This document shows, piece by piece, positions 20,781-30,610 of a stretch of DNA of 64,000 nucleotides (the stretch's first letter is position 1; each line of letters begins with the position of its first letter). The notes under the pieces are model-generated. The model searched no databases. It was not told the DNA's origin and was given only the letters and a program-made list of their open reading frames with translations. The stretch comes from Amborella trichopoda (Eukaryota > Streptophyta > Magnoliopsida > Amborellales > Amborellaceae). The stretch lies in NCBI RefSeq assembly GCF_000471905.2, contig NW_006494943.1:1187443-1251442 (forward strand), given 5' to 3'. A program made the translations under genes and the position numbers.

Positions 20781-21160
20781 GTTTAAATAGAGCCTAGGTT
20801 CTAAACAATCAAATTAGATACTACCTTAGAAATTTCACTCGAAGAGGTTGTTTTGATGCCTAAATATTTTAAAATTGGTCATCTCAACATCAAGATGCAT
20901 ATACATGAGAAAAAAATTGGATTTCAAATTGTAAAAATAGTGCATATTGTAATACATTTTGAACCGTCAATTTTCAAGATTTTCAAATTTTCATAGATCT
21001 ACTCGATCTACACTATTTTTAAAATTTTAAAATTTATAATTAAAGATGAAAATATATTTTAAACCTATCACAAATATTTCCAATATCAAAACCCTATTTC
21101 TTGACACTATTTGAAGGTGGGATCTAATTTGATTGTTTAGAGCCTCAGCTCTATACAAAC
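20781..21160 (+). mobile_element. MITE family A, nearly complete copy (380 bp)
   Basis: Left end GTTTAAATAGAGCCTAGG plus TTCTAAACAATCAAATT is the reverse complement (with few changes) of the right end AATTTGATTGTTTAGAGCC plus TCAGCTCTATACAAAC. The terminal repeat is about 35 bp, with an internal GAGCCTAGGCTC-type palindrome. No coding capacity. The shared interior includes GTCAATTTTCAAGATTTTC and TAATTAAAGATGAAAATAT. Confidence 0.8.
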
Positions 21161-21361
21161 TCCATCCTTTTTTAAATTTCAAATTTTATAACTGATGATA
21201 ATAAAATGGGATTTTAAAGCCATCATAAAGTTTTTGAGATGGAAACGACATCTTATTTTCTTATTTTATAGGTATGCCTTACTTCGCAACCTTATACAAA
21301 CCTCACCCCCAATCTGTATACATGGACACTCTACCTCCTCAGTCATTATTTAAAGGAGAAA

Positions 21362-23044
21362 GTTTATATAAGTGTGATGCTCTAAACAATCAAATTAGGG
21401 CACAACTTATAAATTTTACTAAAGGCTGTTTGAGTACCTAAAAATATATTACTGGTAAACATATTACAAGAAATATGAAATTTACTATGTTTGCATACAT
21501 TTCAACAGTAAAAAAATGAAAATATAAATTATACAAGATTTAATAAATTATACAAGATTTTCTCAAAATACATAAAATCTATTATGCATAAGATTTATTC
21601 AATGTGAAATCTATTATGCACAGAATGACTATGAAATCCATTACGTTTTAACGGGTAATCTAACTACCAGTCTCCTACCCAAACAAAATCCTCTATCTCC
21701 CACGATTCTCCTTTTCTGTGCCCATCTATTCTCTTGACATTCTCTCTCACATTTTTTACTTTCTCTCTCAACTCCACTTACACTTATAAGTATTTGCACA
21801 TACTACTCACATCCATTTCTACACTCTTATGGGCACATCCCTTTCTACGTCCCTCTATTCTCAATTTAGGTTGTAGCCCTTACAGAAGCCATCAGCTTTT
21901 ATATAAAAATAAAAATAATAATTGATAATCAATGAAAAATTATACAACACAATCATAATAAAAAATTTCACATAACATGATCCTCATAAGAGATGAATAA
22001 AATGTCATTTGAAATAAGATACATTTTTAGTATCCTCTCATGCTTCAAAAATTCTATTACAATTACCCAACTTTCTAGTTTACTAATCAAACTTCTTCCC
22101 ATTTTTAACTATCATAAAGATTTTGAATTTGATATCATAAATTTATTGTTTATTTAAAAATATATGGAGAGGCATTTGAAAGATTTCTAGAATAAATAAA
22201 TAAAAATAAAGCTTATCACAATAAAATCATGTTATTCCATTCATATTATTCCAGTGATTAATCGTCATCTTGAAACCAAAGTCTAATCATGTTAGAAGAT
22301 ATGTGATTTCATGTAAGTGCCAAAGGCATGCAAAATAAATAAGAAATAGTGTCATGACGACTTTAGAATAAAGTTATTATTAGAAAAAAAAAATGGAATG
22401 GTGATGATATTATTATTATAAAATCTTTTTGGAATGATGTGATGATGACTTTAATTCTATATTTCAGTAAAATTTTGTGACAAGAAAGAAATAAATGATA
22501 GTAAGAAAGAAAGAAATGATAGCTTCTAGGCAAGTGCCGGTAAAATGTTGGTAATACATTTTCTATATTTTTTCCAGACATAGCCAAACAGTGTATTTTT
22601 CAGGTTACATCTAAATACTACCCAAACAGTAACAATCCATTTGCATGTAATGTATTATGCAGTAATGTATTATGCCAGTAATATATTTCATAGACAATAT
22701 ATTTTCAGGTATCCAAATGACCCCTAAAAGACGTTGGTTTGAATTCCAAATATCCTGAAATTGATCATTTCGATATCAAGATGCATGGACATTAGAAAAA
22801 AAATAGATTTTAGATTTTGGAAATAAAACATCTTGTAATGCACTTTTTTACTATCAATTTCAAGATTTTCAAATTTTTATATATTTACTTGATTTATACT
22901 ATATCTTTGAAGCTTTAAATTTTATAGTTAGAGATGAAAATATATTTTAAAGCTATCACAAATATTTAATTGAAACCATATCTTTCGACACTATTTGAAA
23001 GTGCACTTTACTTTGATTACTTAGGGCCTCGGTTTTAAACAAAC
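21362..23044 (+). mobile_element. MITE family A copy split by a 1.27 kb insertion
   Basis: The left terminus (21362-21445) reads GTTTATATAAGTGTGATGC and then CTCTAAACAATCAAATTAGG. The right part (about 22725-23044) aligns with the body and right end of the copy at 20781-21160, ending GGCCTCGGTTTTAAACAAAC. The two halves are separated by unrelated AT-rich DNA. Confidence 0.7.
21443..22724. mobile_element. Unclassified insertion inside a MITE
   Basis: The inserted DNA has AATATATTACTGG at 21443-21455, and its exact reverse complement CCAGTAATATATT at 22675-22687. The second lies about 37 bp inside the right boundary (GGTATCCAAATGACCCC at about 22710). Host-MITE sequence of about 25 bp seems partly repeated on both sides. 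An open frame at 21734-21925 has no recognisable domain. It could be a MITE or a non-autonomous DNA transposon; the boundaries are approximate. Confidence 0.4.
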
Positions 23045-23774
23045 TGCCGCCTTATTTAAAATGTGATATTTGTATAAGATGTCTATCTTTTATTATAGAG
23101 AAAATGCGCACCTCTAAATTTTGTGAGAAGGTGTAGTCTAGCATCCTAATTATAAATTTAAAATTTTTAAGAAATGTAGAATGAGCAAATCTATATACTT
23201 CAAAATCTTAAAAATATCTGGTCTACAGATATTTTGTTATAAGATGAACTATTTTAAGACTTAAAATTATTTTTTCTTTTTACTATATAGTCTAGAGGTC
23301 CAAAAATCAATAAGAAAGTTTTCCAAATATATCACTCTTTTCAACTGAATTTTTTGTGTGCACCTCACTTGTATAGAATAAATTCCATATAAGTTTTTCC
23401 TTATTAAATTTTAAAGACATGAAAATTGCTACGAAGTGTGTACTCTGGTATTCTGATGGCGCTCGTGTATATCGTTTCATACTCCTATTGATATATCAAG
23501 GATGCACGCCAAATAATGTAGAAATCTAATTTTCTTTTCAAGTGGGGGTGCTTCTTTATCCTCTTTGTTTTTGTTTCCAACGATGTAATTTCTTTTTTAC
23601 AGCTTCCATTATTAATAAACTTTATTAATACTTGTAAAAAAAATTCTAATGTTTTTTCAATATTTTTTGAAGTTATATTATAGAATATTCTCAATGTCCT
23701 CTCCTATATTTTCTTTCGAAACTGAAATCGACTCCCTTTATTGTCTATTTACCTTGCTTAAGTTAAAGTAATAA
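23045..23774. other. Unassigned AT-rich spacer
   Basis: No gene recognised. A stretch at about 23150-23290 resembles family A interior in part (TAGAATGAGCAAATCTATA, AAGATGAACTATTTTAAGAC), so it may be another decayed copy. Confidence 0.35.
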
Positions 23775-24404
23775 GTTTTTATAAGAGGTGGGCCCTAATC
23801 AATCAAATTAAGGTACACCTCAAAAATCCGATCAAAGAGGTTGTTTCCATCCTCAAAACTCCGCAAATCAATCATCTAAGGAAAATTGTTTCATGTGGGT
23901 TAGACTGCATTGCTATAATATACGGTCCAATGATATAAATCATCTATTTTAAAGATGTATGCAAATAGGTGGTCCATCTAAAAACAATTGTAACTAACGA
24001 TCCAAATGTTTTTCTAATAAAATTATCATTCTTAATTTTTTTAAAATTTTATTTTTTCATATTCATTATCTCCATGTTAAATATTATATATCCTCTAAAA
24101 ATTAGTATCAAAATATATTTAAAAAATATTATTTGTCAAGCCCACATTTCTACAATATGCGGGCTGGCCGATGGATTTCAAATCTTGAACCGTACATCTT
24201 GTAATGCATTATTTAAACTATCCTTTCAAAATTTTTAAGTGTGCATAGATCTGTTCGATCTATATTATTTTTTAACTTTTAAATTTTATAATTAAAGATA
24301 AAAATAAATTTTTAAGCTATGAAGATTTTTTAATACAGCGTCTTTCGACACTATTTAAAGGTGTGTCTTACTTTACTTGTTTAAGGCCTAGGCCCTGTGA
24401 AAAC
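23775..24404 (+). mobile_element. MITE family A copy split by family B repeat
   Basis: The left end (GTTTTTATAAGAGGTGGGCC, then CTAATCAATCAAATTAAGG) and right end (TTGTTTAAGGCCTAGGCCC, then TGTGAAAAC) match family A. The body is interrupted at about 23880-24165 by a repeat that also occurs at 60655 and 62190. Confidence 0.65.
23880..24165 (+). repeat. Interspersed repeat family B, copy 1
   Basis: Contains TTTCATGTGGGTTAGACTGC, GCAAATAGGTGGTCCATCTA and AAGCCCACATTTCTACAATA. The same order recurs at 60655-60920 and 62190-62420. No coding potential. The ends are not resolved. Confidence 0.65.
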
Positions 24405-24662
24405 TACGCCCTAAGTAAATAAGGGGTAATAGGCAACCACTTAGAAGTTTCACACCCACCGACACCCATGTCCATGTGGACAGGGCAATATATTCCAAGG
24501 CCCTCAAAAACCGCAAACCACTCTTCCGCAAAACCAATCACCGTCTTCCCAAAAGCAATTACCACCTCTTCAAAACCACTTACCACGTTCCAAAACCATG
24601 TGCTCCCCCACCAAAGCACGAGCCTCGAACTTAGAACTCCAGGTTCGGATAACCCAACCACC

Positions 24663-24669
24663 ATAAATA
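24663..24669 (+). promoter_or_regulatory. TATA box of the ERD15-like gene
   Basis: ATAAATA in the context ACCACCATAAATAGAAGCCC, 113 bp upstream of the ATG at 24782. This leaves room for a 5' UTR of about 80 nt. The local base composition turns GC-richer here than in the flanking repeats, as expected for a genic promoter. Confidence 0.55.
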
Positions 24670-24781
24670 GAAGCCCATCTCGTTGGGCCGAAACGCAGTT
24701 TGCGACCTTTTCCGGCGTTATTCAGGCAAACGTTTGAGATTATCCGGCGAGTTATTACCCCCTTAGTGTAGATTTTCGACC

Positions 24782-25046
24782 ATGGACGTCATTTCACGGC
24801 CACCATCTTCACTTAACCCTAATGCTCCTCTCTTTGTTCCTTGGGCTTTTAGGTTAGTTGAGGATTTCTCCGATGAGTGGTGGGCCTTAGTGCAATCTTC
24901 GCCTTGGTTTAGAGATTATTGGCTTAGAGAGAGACAAGATGATTTTATAGCAGAAGATGATTTTATGGCACAAGATAATTTCAGTGCGTGTGAGGAAGAG
25001 CTTGATCTTTTGCCTGAAATTGACTCTGTGTTTGATGGCCACAAAG
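24782..25046 (+). CDS. ERD15/CID-like PABP-interacting protein, exon 1
   Basis: Exon 1 encodes residues 1-88 plus one base of codon 89. Residues 10-20 ([11 protein letters not shown]) are a PAM2 motif, the peptide that binds the MLLE domain of poly(A)-binding protein. It is followed by [12 protein letters not shown] (26-37) and WFRDYWL (42-48), both hallmark blocks of ERD15 (Early Responsive to Dehydration 15) and related CID proteins. An acidic region with LLPEID comes next. The ATG is the first in frame and has a good context (ACCATGG). The exon ends at a canonical donor, CAAAG|GTGAGT. ERD15-type proteins are small, stress-related and linked to abscisic acid responses; that role is known for the family, not shown here. 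Confidence 0.92.
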
Positions 25047-25289
25047 GTGAGTTATTTCGCGATTTTTTTTTTCTTTCGATGATTTTTCTTTTTGGATTAG
25101 GGTGTATATGCATTTCATAGTTTCTTCGAATTTCATTATTTTTATTCTCGAATGATTTCATGTGTGGATGTTTAAAACCTTAGCTATTGATTTCATCAGA
25201 TGCATGTGTTTGGATGCATTTAGAGATAGCGGAAAATTATAGACTACGACTGTTCAGGTTTAGATAAAGAAGAGGTAAATGGTTATGGC

Positions 25290-25760
25290 ATGGTGCTGGG
25301 CCGGCCCGGCCTTAAAAAGTAGTGCTTGGGCGGCAAAATGTGGCCTGAGAGCCATACAATGATGGCCCGAGGGTTAGGCTGCAAAATGTGGCCCAACGGC
25401 CATGCAATGATGGCCCGTGGGTTGGGCTTGGCTTTTCCTTGGCCAAGCCTAGCGTGGCCCGAGCTTTGCTTGGCTGGCTTGGCTTGGGCCTAGGGTAACA
25501 TAGATGGCTCGAGAGTGGCTTGGCCTGGGCCTGGGCCAAGGCTAGCGTGGCCCGGCCCTATTTTTTGTTACTTCATTGTATATTTCATTATATCTGGCCC
25601 GCCCCTAGCCTTAGCTGGCCCTATCGGTCCCTGCTGAGGGCCTGTGTTGCGGTTATGTCCAGTGTAGGAAACCACGACTTGGGCAAGGTTCCTGGTCTCG
25701 GGCCGGGCTGAGTAATCCTGATTGGGTCTGGCATGTTCTGGCCAGGCTAAAGTCCATTAA
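25290..25760. repeat. GC-rich GGCC-repeat block within the intron
   Basis: An abrupt GC-rich island opening with GGGCCGGCCCGGCC and filled with GGCCCG, GGCTTGG and GGCCAAG motifs. A segment with GCAAAATGTGGCC and CAATGATGGCCC is duplicated in tandem at about 25335-25380 and 25380-25425. Such GGGCCGGCCCGG starts resemble the ends of a common plant hAT group, so this may be a decayed transposon end. Open frames here are by-products. Confidence 0.5.
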
Positions 25761-26593
25761 AAAAATGATAAAAAATAAAAAATCCCAAAAAATATGTTTG
25801 TAAAATTAAACGAAACACATCTATATGGGGTTAAAAAGGTAGTGCAAAAGTAGATTTTAAGAAAATCAATTTGTGACTATTATATTTTAGAAACAATCCG
25901 AAAAAGAAAAATATTGAGTATTCACTGTCGAAATGCTTTCCAATCTTTGCCAAAATGATAGAAAACATAAATAAGATATAGAAAAGATACTACAAATAAA
26001 TTTCTTATTTCTTTAAAATTTTAATAATTTTTTTTGATATTTTTCTTTTGAGATCCCGACCTTGACCACCAAAACTGGGATTAACTGGAGCGCGTCCGAG
26101 TAAACTGGGCGGGTCCGGGTCGGGTCGATCGCGGTTTGGAAACCCTGATGTCGATAGTTTCCATGTAAGAAAATCACAATGAGATTGCAGGACATCGTGA
26201 GCTTATAGTCTCCGTGGAAATATATATTCTAAAACTGAGAGTAAATAAAAAATATAATCCATCGGATCATAGCATTCCATTAACATCATGAATAGTGATC
26301 GAGAGTGGGACTCCCTGCCGTCCTTTTTTTGGATGAACCCTAAGATGTGGACCGTAGCCTGTCGTGTACAGTATACTATCCCTTCATTGGTTTTGTGAGC
26401 CAAAGATATTTTTGAGCCTGTTTGTAAAGACAAGACATTATTGGGGTATGCACTCTGCATTGTTGGCTCTATTCGGTGCAAAGTTGGGTCATTTGGACCA
26501 CCAACTTATATGACTTTTTAGAAAGAAACATAAAGTTTGGGTACAATTATGAGAGATAAACAATTTAGCACTTTCATTTAATTTGAGGGTGTG

Positions 26594-26938
26594 GTTTCTA
26601 TAAGGTAGCGACCTTAAACAATCCAATTAAGGCGCACGTCCAAATTTTATCATAACATGTAATTTTATTGTAAAAAAAATCTTAAGATTTTCTTAAAATC
26701 TATTTTCATATCTAATTAGAAAATTTTAAACTCAAAAAATGATTAAAATCAAGTAGATCTATAAACATATGAAAATCATGAAAATGAATGTTTTTTTTTT
26801 TTTCATATTCATACATCTTGATGTGCTGATGATCAATTACAGGGTTTTTTTTATTAAAACAACATTTCCAATAGATTTTTGAGGAGTTGCATCTTAATTC
26901 TACATTTAAGATTGCAACCTTGTGTAAACTTTTTCCTT
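26594..26938 (-). mobile_element. MITE family A copy in the ERD15-like intron
   Basis: The left end GTTTCTATAAGGTAGCGACC, then TTAAACAATCCAATTAAGG, and the right end TTAAGATTGCAACCTTGTGT, then AAACTTTTTCC, are inverted repeats. The interior carries AAATCAAGTAGATCTATAAA and ATCTTGATGTGCTGATGATC, shared with the copies at 53518 and 61704. The strand is relative to the copy at 20781. Confidence 0.75.
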
Positions 26939-27150
26939 AATTTAACGAGGAATGATCTTACAGGAACCACCCACACCCACACCCATGTGTTAATTCTACA
27001 TTTTATGTTGCAACTTTGTATAAATTTTTATTTTATTTTAATGAGAAATAATCCTAATAGGGCCTCACCCATGTGTTAATTCTACATTTTATGTTGCGAC
27101 CTTGTATAAATTATTTTTTTATTTTAATGAGAAATAATCTTAATAGGGCC
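26890..27150. repeat. Tandem repeat derived from a MITE end
   Basis: Three head-to-tail units of about 90-100 bp, each beginning TTAATTCTACATTTTATGTT plus GCAACCTTGTATAAA, then AATGAGAAATAATC and GGCC. The first unit is the MITE's own right terminus, so a terminal segment plus flank has been amplified in place. Confidence 0.75.
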
Positions 27151-27692
27151 TTCACGTGTTTAGGACTCTACAGGATCACTGTTGAATTTGGTACAAAACA
27201 ATAAAAAAGTCAAAAGTTTTAAACCCGTATGATAACTTTTTTAGATAATTTTTATAGAGAACAGGTTTCTTTGGGGTTTTACCCGGCGTGGGGAGGGAGA
27301 TCATTCCTCTAATTAATTTCAACCTAACCTTTTGGACCTTGGACAGGGACATATATCTATAACCTACCACACAAATATCTATAACCACCCTTTTGGACAA
27401 CTTTGTTGATGATAAGATCAATGTGTCACAAGTGGGTGCGGCGCCGATAGAGACAGGAGCATGTGACCAATTAATTTTTATTCATTAGAAAGGGCTTTAG
27501 CTTTTTGGATAAGGATAGGATTCCACTCTCATTTTTGATATTTCCTGTTTCATTCATCGAATGTATGAGCCCTACTACTACTTTTCCTTCCCAAAATGTG
27601 AGAAACGAGCATCTACTACTATTTTTCTTTTGGTTTCTCAAATTTTATATCTATAAGAGATAGAGAGAGAAGTATATAAAGAAATCATTTAC

Positions 27693-27812
27693 TTTTAGAA
27701 TAGGATGGGGTTTCTATGAGTCGACCAACTAAAATTCATTTTACATTTTTTTTTGGCACTTTTAGAATAGGATGGGGTTTCTATGAGTCGGCCAACTAAA
27801 ATTCATTTTACA
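27693..27812. repeat. Tandem duplication of about 60 bp in the intron
   Basis: CTTTTAGAATAGGATGGGG, TTTCTATGAGTCGRCCAAC and TAAAATTCATTTTACAT occur twice in a row with one substitution, separated by a short T-run. The near identity suggests a recent duplication. Confidence 0.85.
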
Positions 27813-28209
27813 TGTTTTATGGCCAAGATGATCATAAATATGAAAAGAAAAATAAATTTTTAAAATTAAAAATATAATTTTTTAGTATTTTCTATGCAAT
27901 GTCCATATCTTATTTATGAACAATACACTTGAGATAACGGCCATCTTTAGAGATGGACGTTTCCTTTAGTATATGGAGGTCTACTAAAGGAGGTCACAAT
28001 GAATAATCTTCTATTCCTTCCAAAAGTGTAAGCTTGGTCCCTTCGTCCTTTAAGGAAGGAAGGAAATAATTTTTTTCAGTTTCTCATTTTAAATTCTTAA
28101 ATATTTTTTAATAACATTAAAAAAAGTAATCCGGAATGATTAGAAGGTAATAAATTTCATAGTAATAAATTTGTTAATTTATTATATTGCTTGTTGTTTG
28201 TTTATGTAG

Positions 28210-28385
28210 GAGTTGAAGAAGGGAAGGGGATGAAAAATGAAGGGATGAAGGAGCTGGCAACAATGGCTTCATTGAAGTATGAAAGATCCCAAAATACGGG
28301 TGAATCCAAACGAAAGATTACCGAAAAAGCGCCGAAAATAGTGAACATGAAACTGAGCCCTCGACCCATTCAACAGCCCAGATAA
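28210..28385 (+). CDS. ERD15/CID-like PABP-interacting protein, exon 2
   Basis: Follows the acceptor TTTATGTAG and completes codon 89 as Gly. It encodes a Lys/Glu-rich linker and ends with VNMKLSPRPIQQPR and a TAA stop at 28383-28385. This Ser-Pro-Arg/QPR tail is the conserved C-terminus of ERD15-type proteins, which confirms that the exon belongs with the PAM2 exon 3.16 kb upstream. The joined protein has 146 residues, within the family's usual range of roughly 130-165. Splicing is predicted, not observed. Confidence 0.9.
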
Positions 28386-28780
28386 ATGAAGCAAAGAGAA
28401 GCTTCAACATTGTAGGAATGCAGAAGAGAAACCTTGTGTCTTGCTTTCCCTTTTTTAATCCTCTGCTGTTGATGTATGGATTAGGATTAGGATTAGGACT
28501 GTACTGTACATTTGTAAGCAACTGTGGATATATGAAACTGATGTTCATGTCGAAAGCCTGCTAGTGCTCAATGTGTTTTCTCTCAATTGTGCACATTAAC
28601 AGGCTCCCTCGCCACTGACACCTCATGGTGGACTTCCACGAAAGTGCTTGTTCTTCTAAGGAAAATGATCTTATTCTTATAGATGCGCAGTCATTCTTTA
28701 CCAAGTTATATGATAAGTAACTGGCTCAAAAGAAAAAAAAAATACATATAATAAGTATGGGCGTAAATAAAAAGGGTGCG
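28386..28780. other. 3' flank of the ERD15-like gene
   Basis: No gene. It includes the presumed 3' UTR; the GGATTAGGATTAGGATTAGG run at about 28479-28498 is a short hexamer repeat. A clear AATAAA signal is not seen. Confidence 0.5.
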
Positions 28781-29374
28781 GTTTGTATAGAGCTGACGCT
28801 CTAAACAATCAAAGTAAAGTTGCCTTGTCGAGAAATGTGGCTGGAATCTTTGTAATAGCCTTAAAATATATTTTTTATTTTTAATTATAAAATTTAAAGC
28901 TTCAAGAATTGCGTAGGGAAATGTACTTGGAATCTTTGTGATAGTTTTAAAATATGTTTTCTATTTTTAATTATAAAATTTAAAGTTTAAAATATATATT
29001 TTTATTTTTAATTATAAAATTTAAAGCTTTAAAAAAATGTAGTTAGAATCTTTGTGATAGTTTTAAAATATGTTTTTTATTTTTAATTATAAAATTTAAA
29101 GTTTAAAATATATATTTTTATTTTTAATTATAAAATTTAAAGCTTTAAAAATTGTGTACGTCATGCACATTTATGAAAACATGATAATCTTGAAAATTGA
29201 TGGTTCAAAAATGTTTTACAAGATGCATTACTTCAAAAATTGGAAATCTATTTTTCTCATATCCATTCATCTTGATGTTGAGATGATCAATTTGAAAATA
29301 TTTGATCATCAAAACTAAATTTGATTGTTTAGACTTTAGAGCCTTGATTCTATATAATTTGGCTCTATATAATC
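28781..29374 (-). mobile_element. MITE family A copy with internal tandem expansion
   Basis: Left end GTTTGTATAGAGCTGACGC plus TCTAAACAATCAAA; the right end carries TTTGATTGTTTAGACTTTAGAGCC, then GGCTCTATATAAT. Between about 28840 and 29155, a unit of about 100-120 bp built on GGAATCTTTGTGATAGTTTT and TTAATTATAAAATTTAAAGC is repeated about three times, lengthening the element. Confidence 0.75.
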
Positions 29375-29734
29375 TTTTCCTAATAATTAGTCAGACATCG
29401 GCCGGTTGTCTTGGTTAAATCAGAATTAGCCACTAGTCGGTTTTAATTTTGTCGGTTTTGGTGAACCGACGGGTTATTTTTAAAAAATAATGAAAAAAAT
29501 TACATAAAATTCTAAATATAAAGGGGTTTTATTTGTAATGTATTTTTAATTTTTTTTTATAATTTTAGCAAAAGTTAAGATTGGAAATTGTTTTGTCTAT
29601 TAATATTTATTTTACATTTTTCTCTCTTTTTAAATTTTTTTTCAAAATACCCTTGGAGATAAATTGATTCTTTAAAATCTATTTTTTCGTTAATTTGCAA
29701 TTTGATGTGTTTTGTTTAATCATTCTTTAAAAAA

Positions 29735-30610
29735 AAAATTACATATATATCCATTATAGTTTTCGTTATTACGGTTTTACCAAATAGTTTCCGTTATTAC
29801 CATTGTATCTGTTTTTTTATGTTAAAACAGAAATTTTTTAAAAATGACGACTTTATCCTTTTTTGGTTGTTCAGTTGTTGAACAATCGAATTCAAAATAT
29901 TTTCGGTTATTCATCAATCCAAGGGTCAATTTTTTGTTTTTGAATAACCGAAAATTTAAAATTTTTGGTTAATTTTTTTTCACTCTTGTGAGTTTGTGTA
30001 TCCTCTCTCTACCTCTCTCTCTAGAATGCATGGATAAAAATGATTTTTTAAAAAAGTCTCTCTCCCCTTCACCCTGCTTCATTTTTTTGGAGTAAGTTCA
30101 TAATGTGTGAGATTTCTCCTAAATTTAGGTGCTCAGAATAGTTGTTCCCCGTGATTTCATTGGATAACCATGGTTTCAAAGAGGTAGAGAGAGAATACGC
30201 CACAAAATTTCTCCTAATCTTTTAATCTCTTAATCCTTAAGATTTTTCATAAATTTAGACGCGCAAACTAGTTGTTCCCCTTTGATTTTATCGGATAACT
30301 ACGAGAGGTAGAAAAAATATCCAACAAGAAAGAGAAACCATTTTTCGGATTTTGAAGAACGAAAAATTTAAAATTTTGGGTTCTTCAACAACCAAAAATT
30401 TTAAATTTTCTATTATTCAAGAATCGAAATTGGTGTATTTTCGGTTGTTGAACACCCGAAAATACTTTGAATTCGGTTGTTTAATAAATGAAAAAGGGTA
30501 AAATCGTTTTTTTTTTAAATTTCCGTTTTGACATGAAAAAAAGATACGGTAGTAATAACGAAAACTATTTGGTAGAGCCGGAAGCTATAATGGATATGAA
30601 TGTAATTTTT
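29735..30610. mobile_element. Large foldback element, family E copy 1
   Basis: The left arm begins AAAATTACATATATATCCAT and TATAGTTTTCGTTATTACGG. The right arm is its reverse complement, ending CTATAATGGATATGAATGTA and ATTTTT. Inside are CGGTTGTTGAACA and CCGAAAATA-type inverted motifs and CTCTCTCTAC tracts. A second copy lies at 57431-58721. No coding content. Confidence 0.75.

Larger units (their letters stand above)
25047..28209 (+). other. Intron of the ERD15-like gene (about 3.16 kb)
   Basis: Starts GTGAGT and ends TTTATGTAG, phase 1. It is packed with repeats: a GC-rich GGCC block (25290-25760), a MITE with terminus-derived tandem repeats (26594-27150) and a 60-bp tandem duplication (27693-27812). 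Other open frames inside show no domain. A further small exon inside the intron cannot be excluded but is not needed, since the two exons join in frame. Confidence 0.8.

Noticed and set aside
24404..24664. 86-codon minus-strand frame upstream of the ERD15-like gene
   Set aside because: Lies in the promoter region opposite the gene, with no domain; likely chance in GC-richer DNA.
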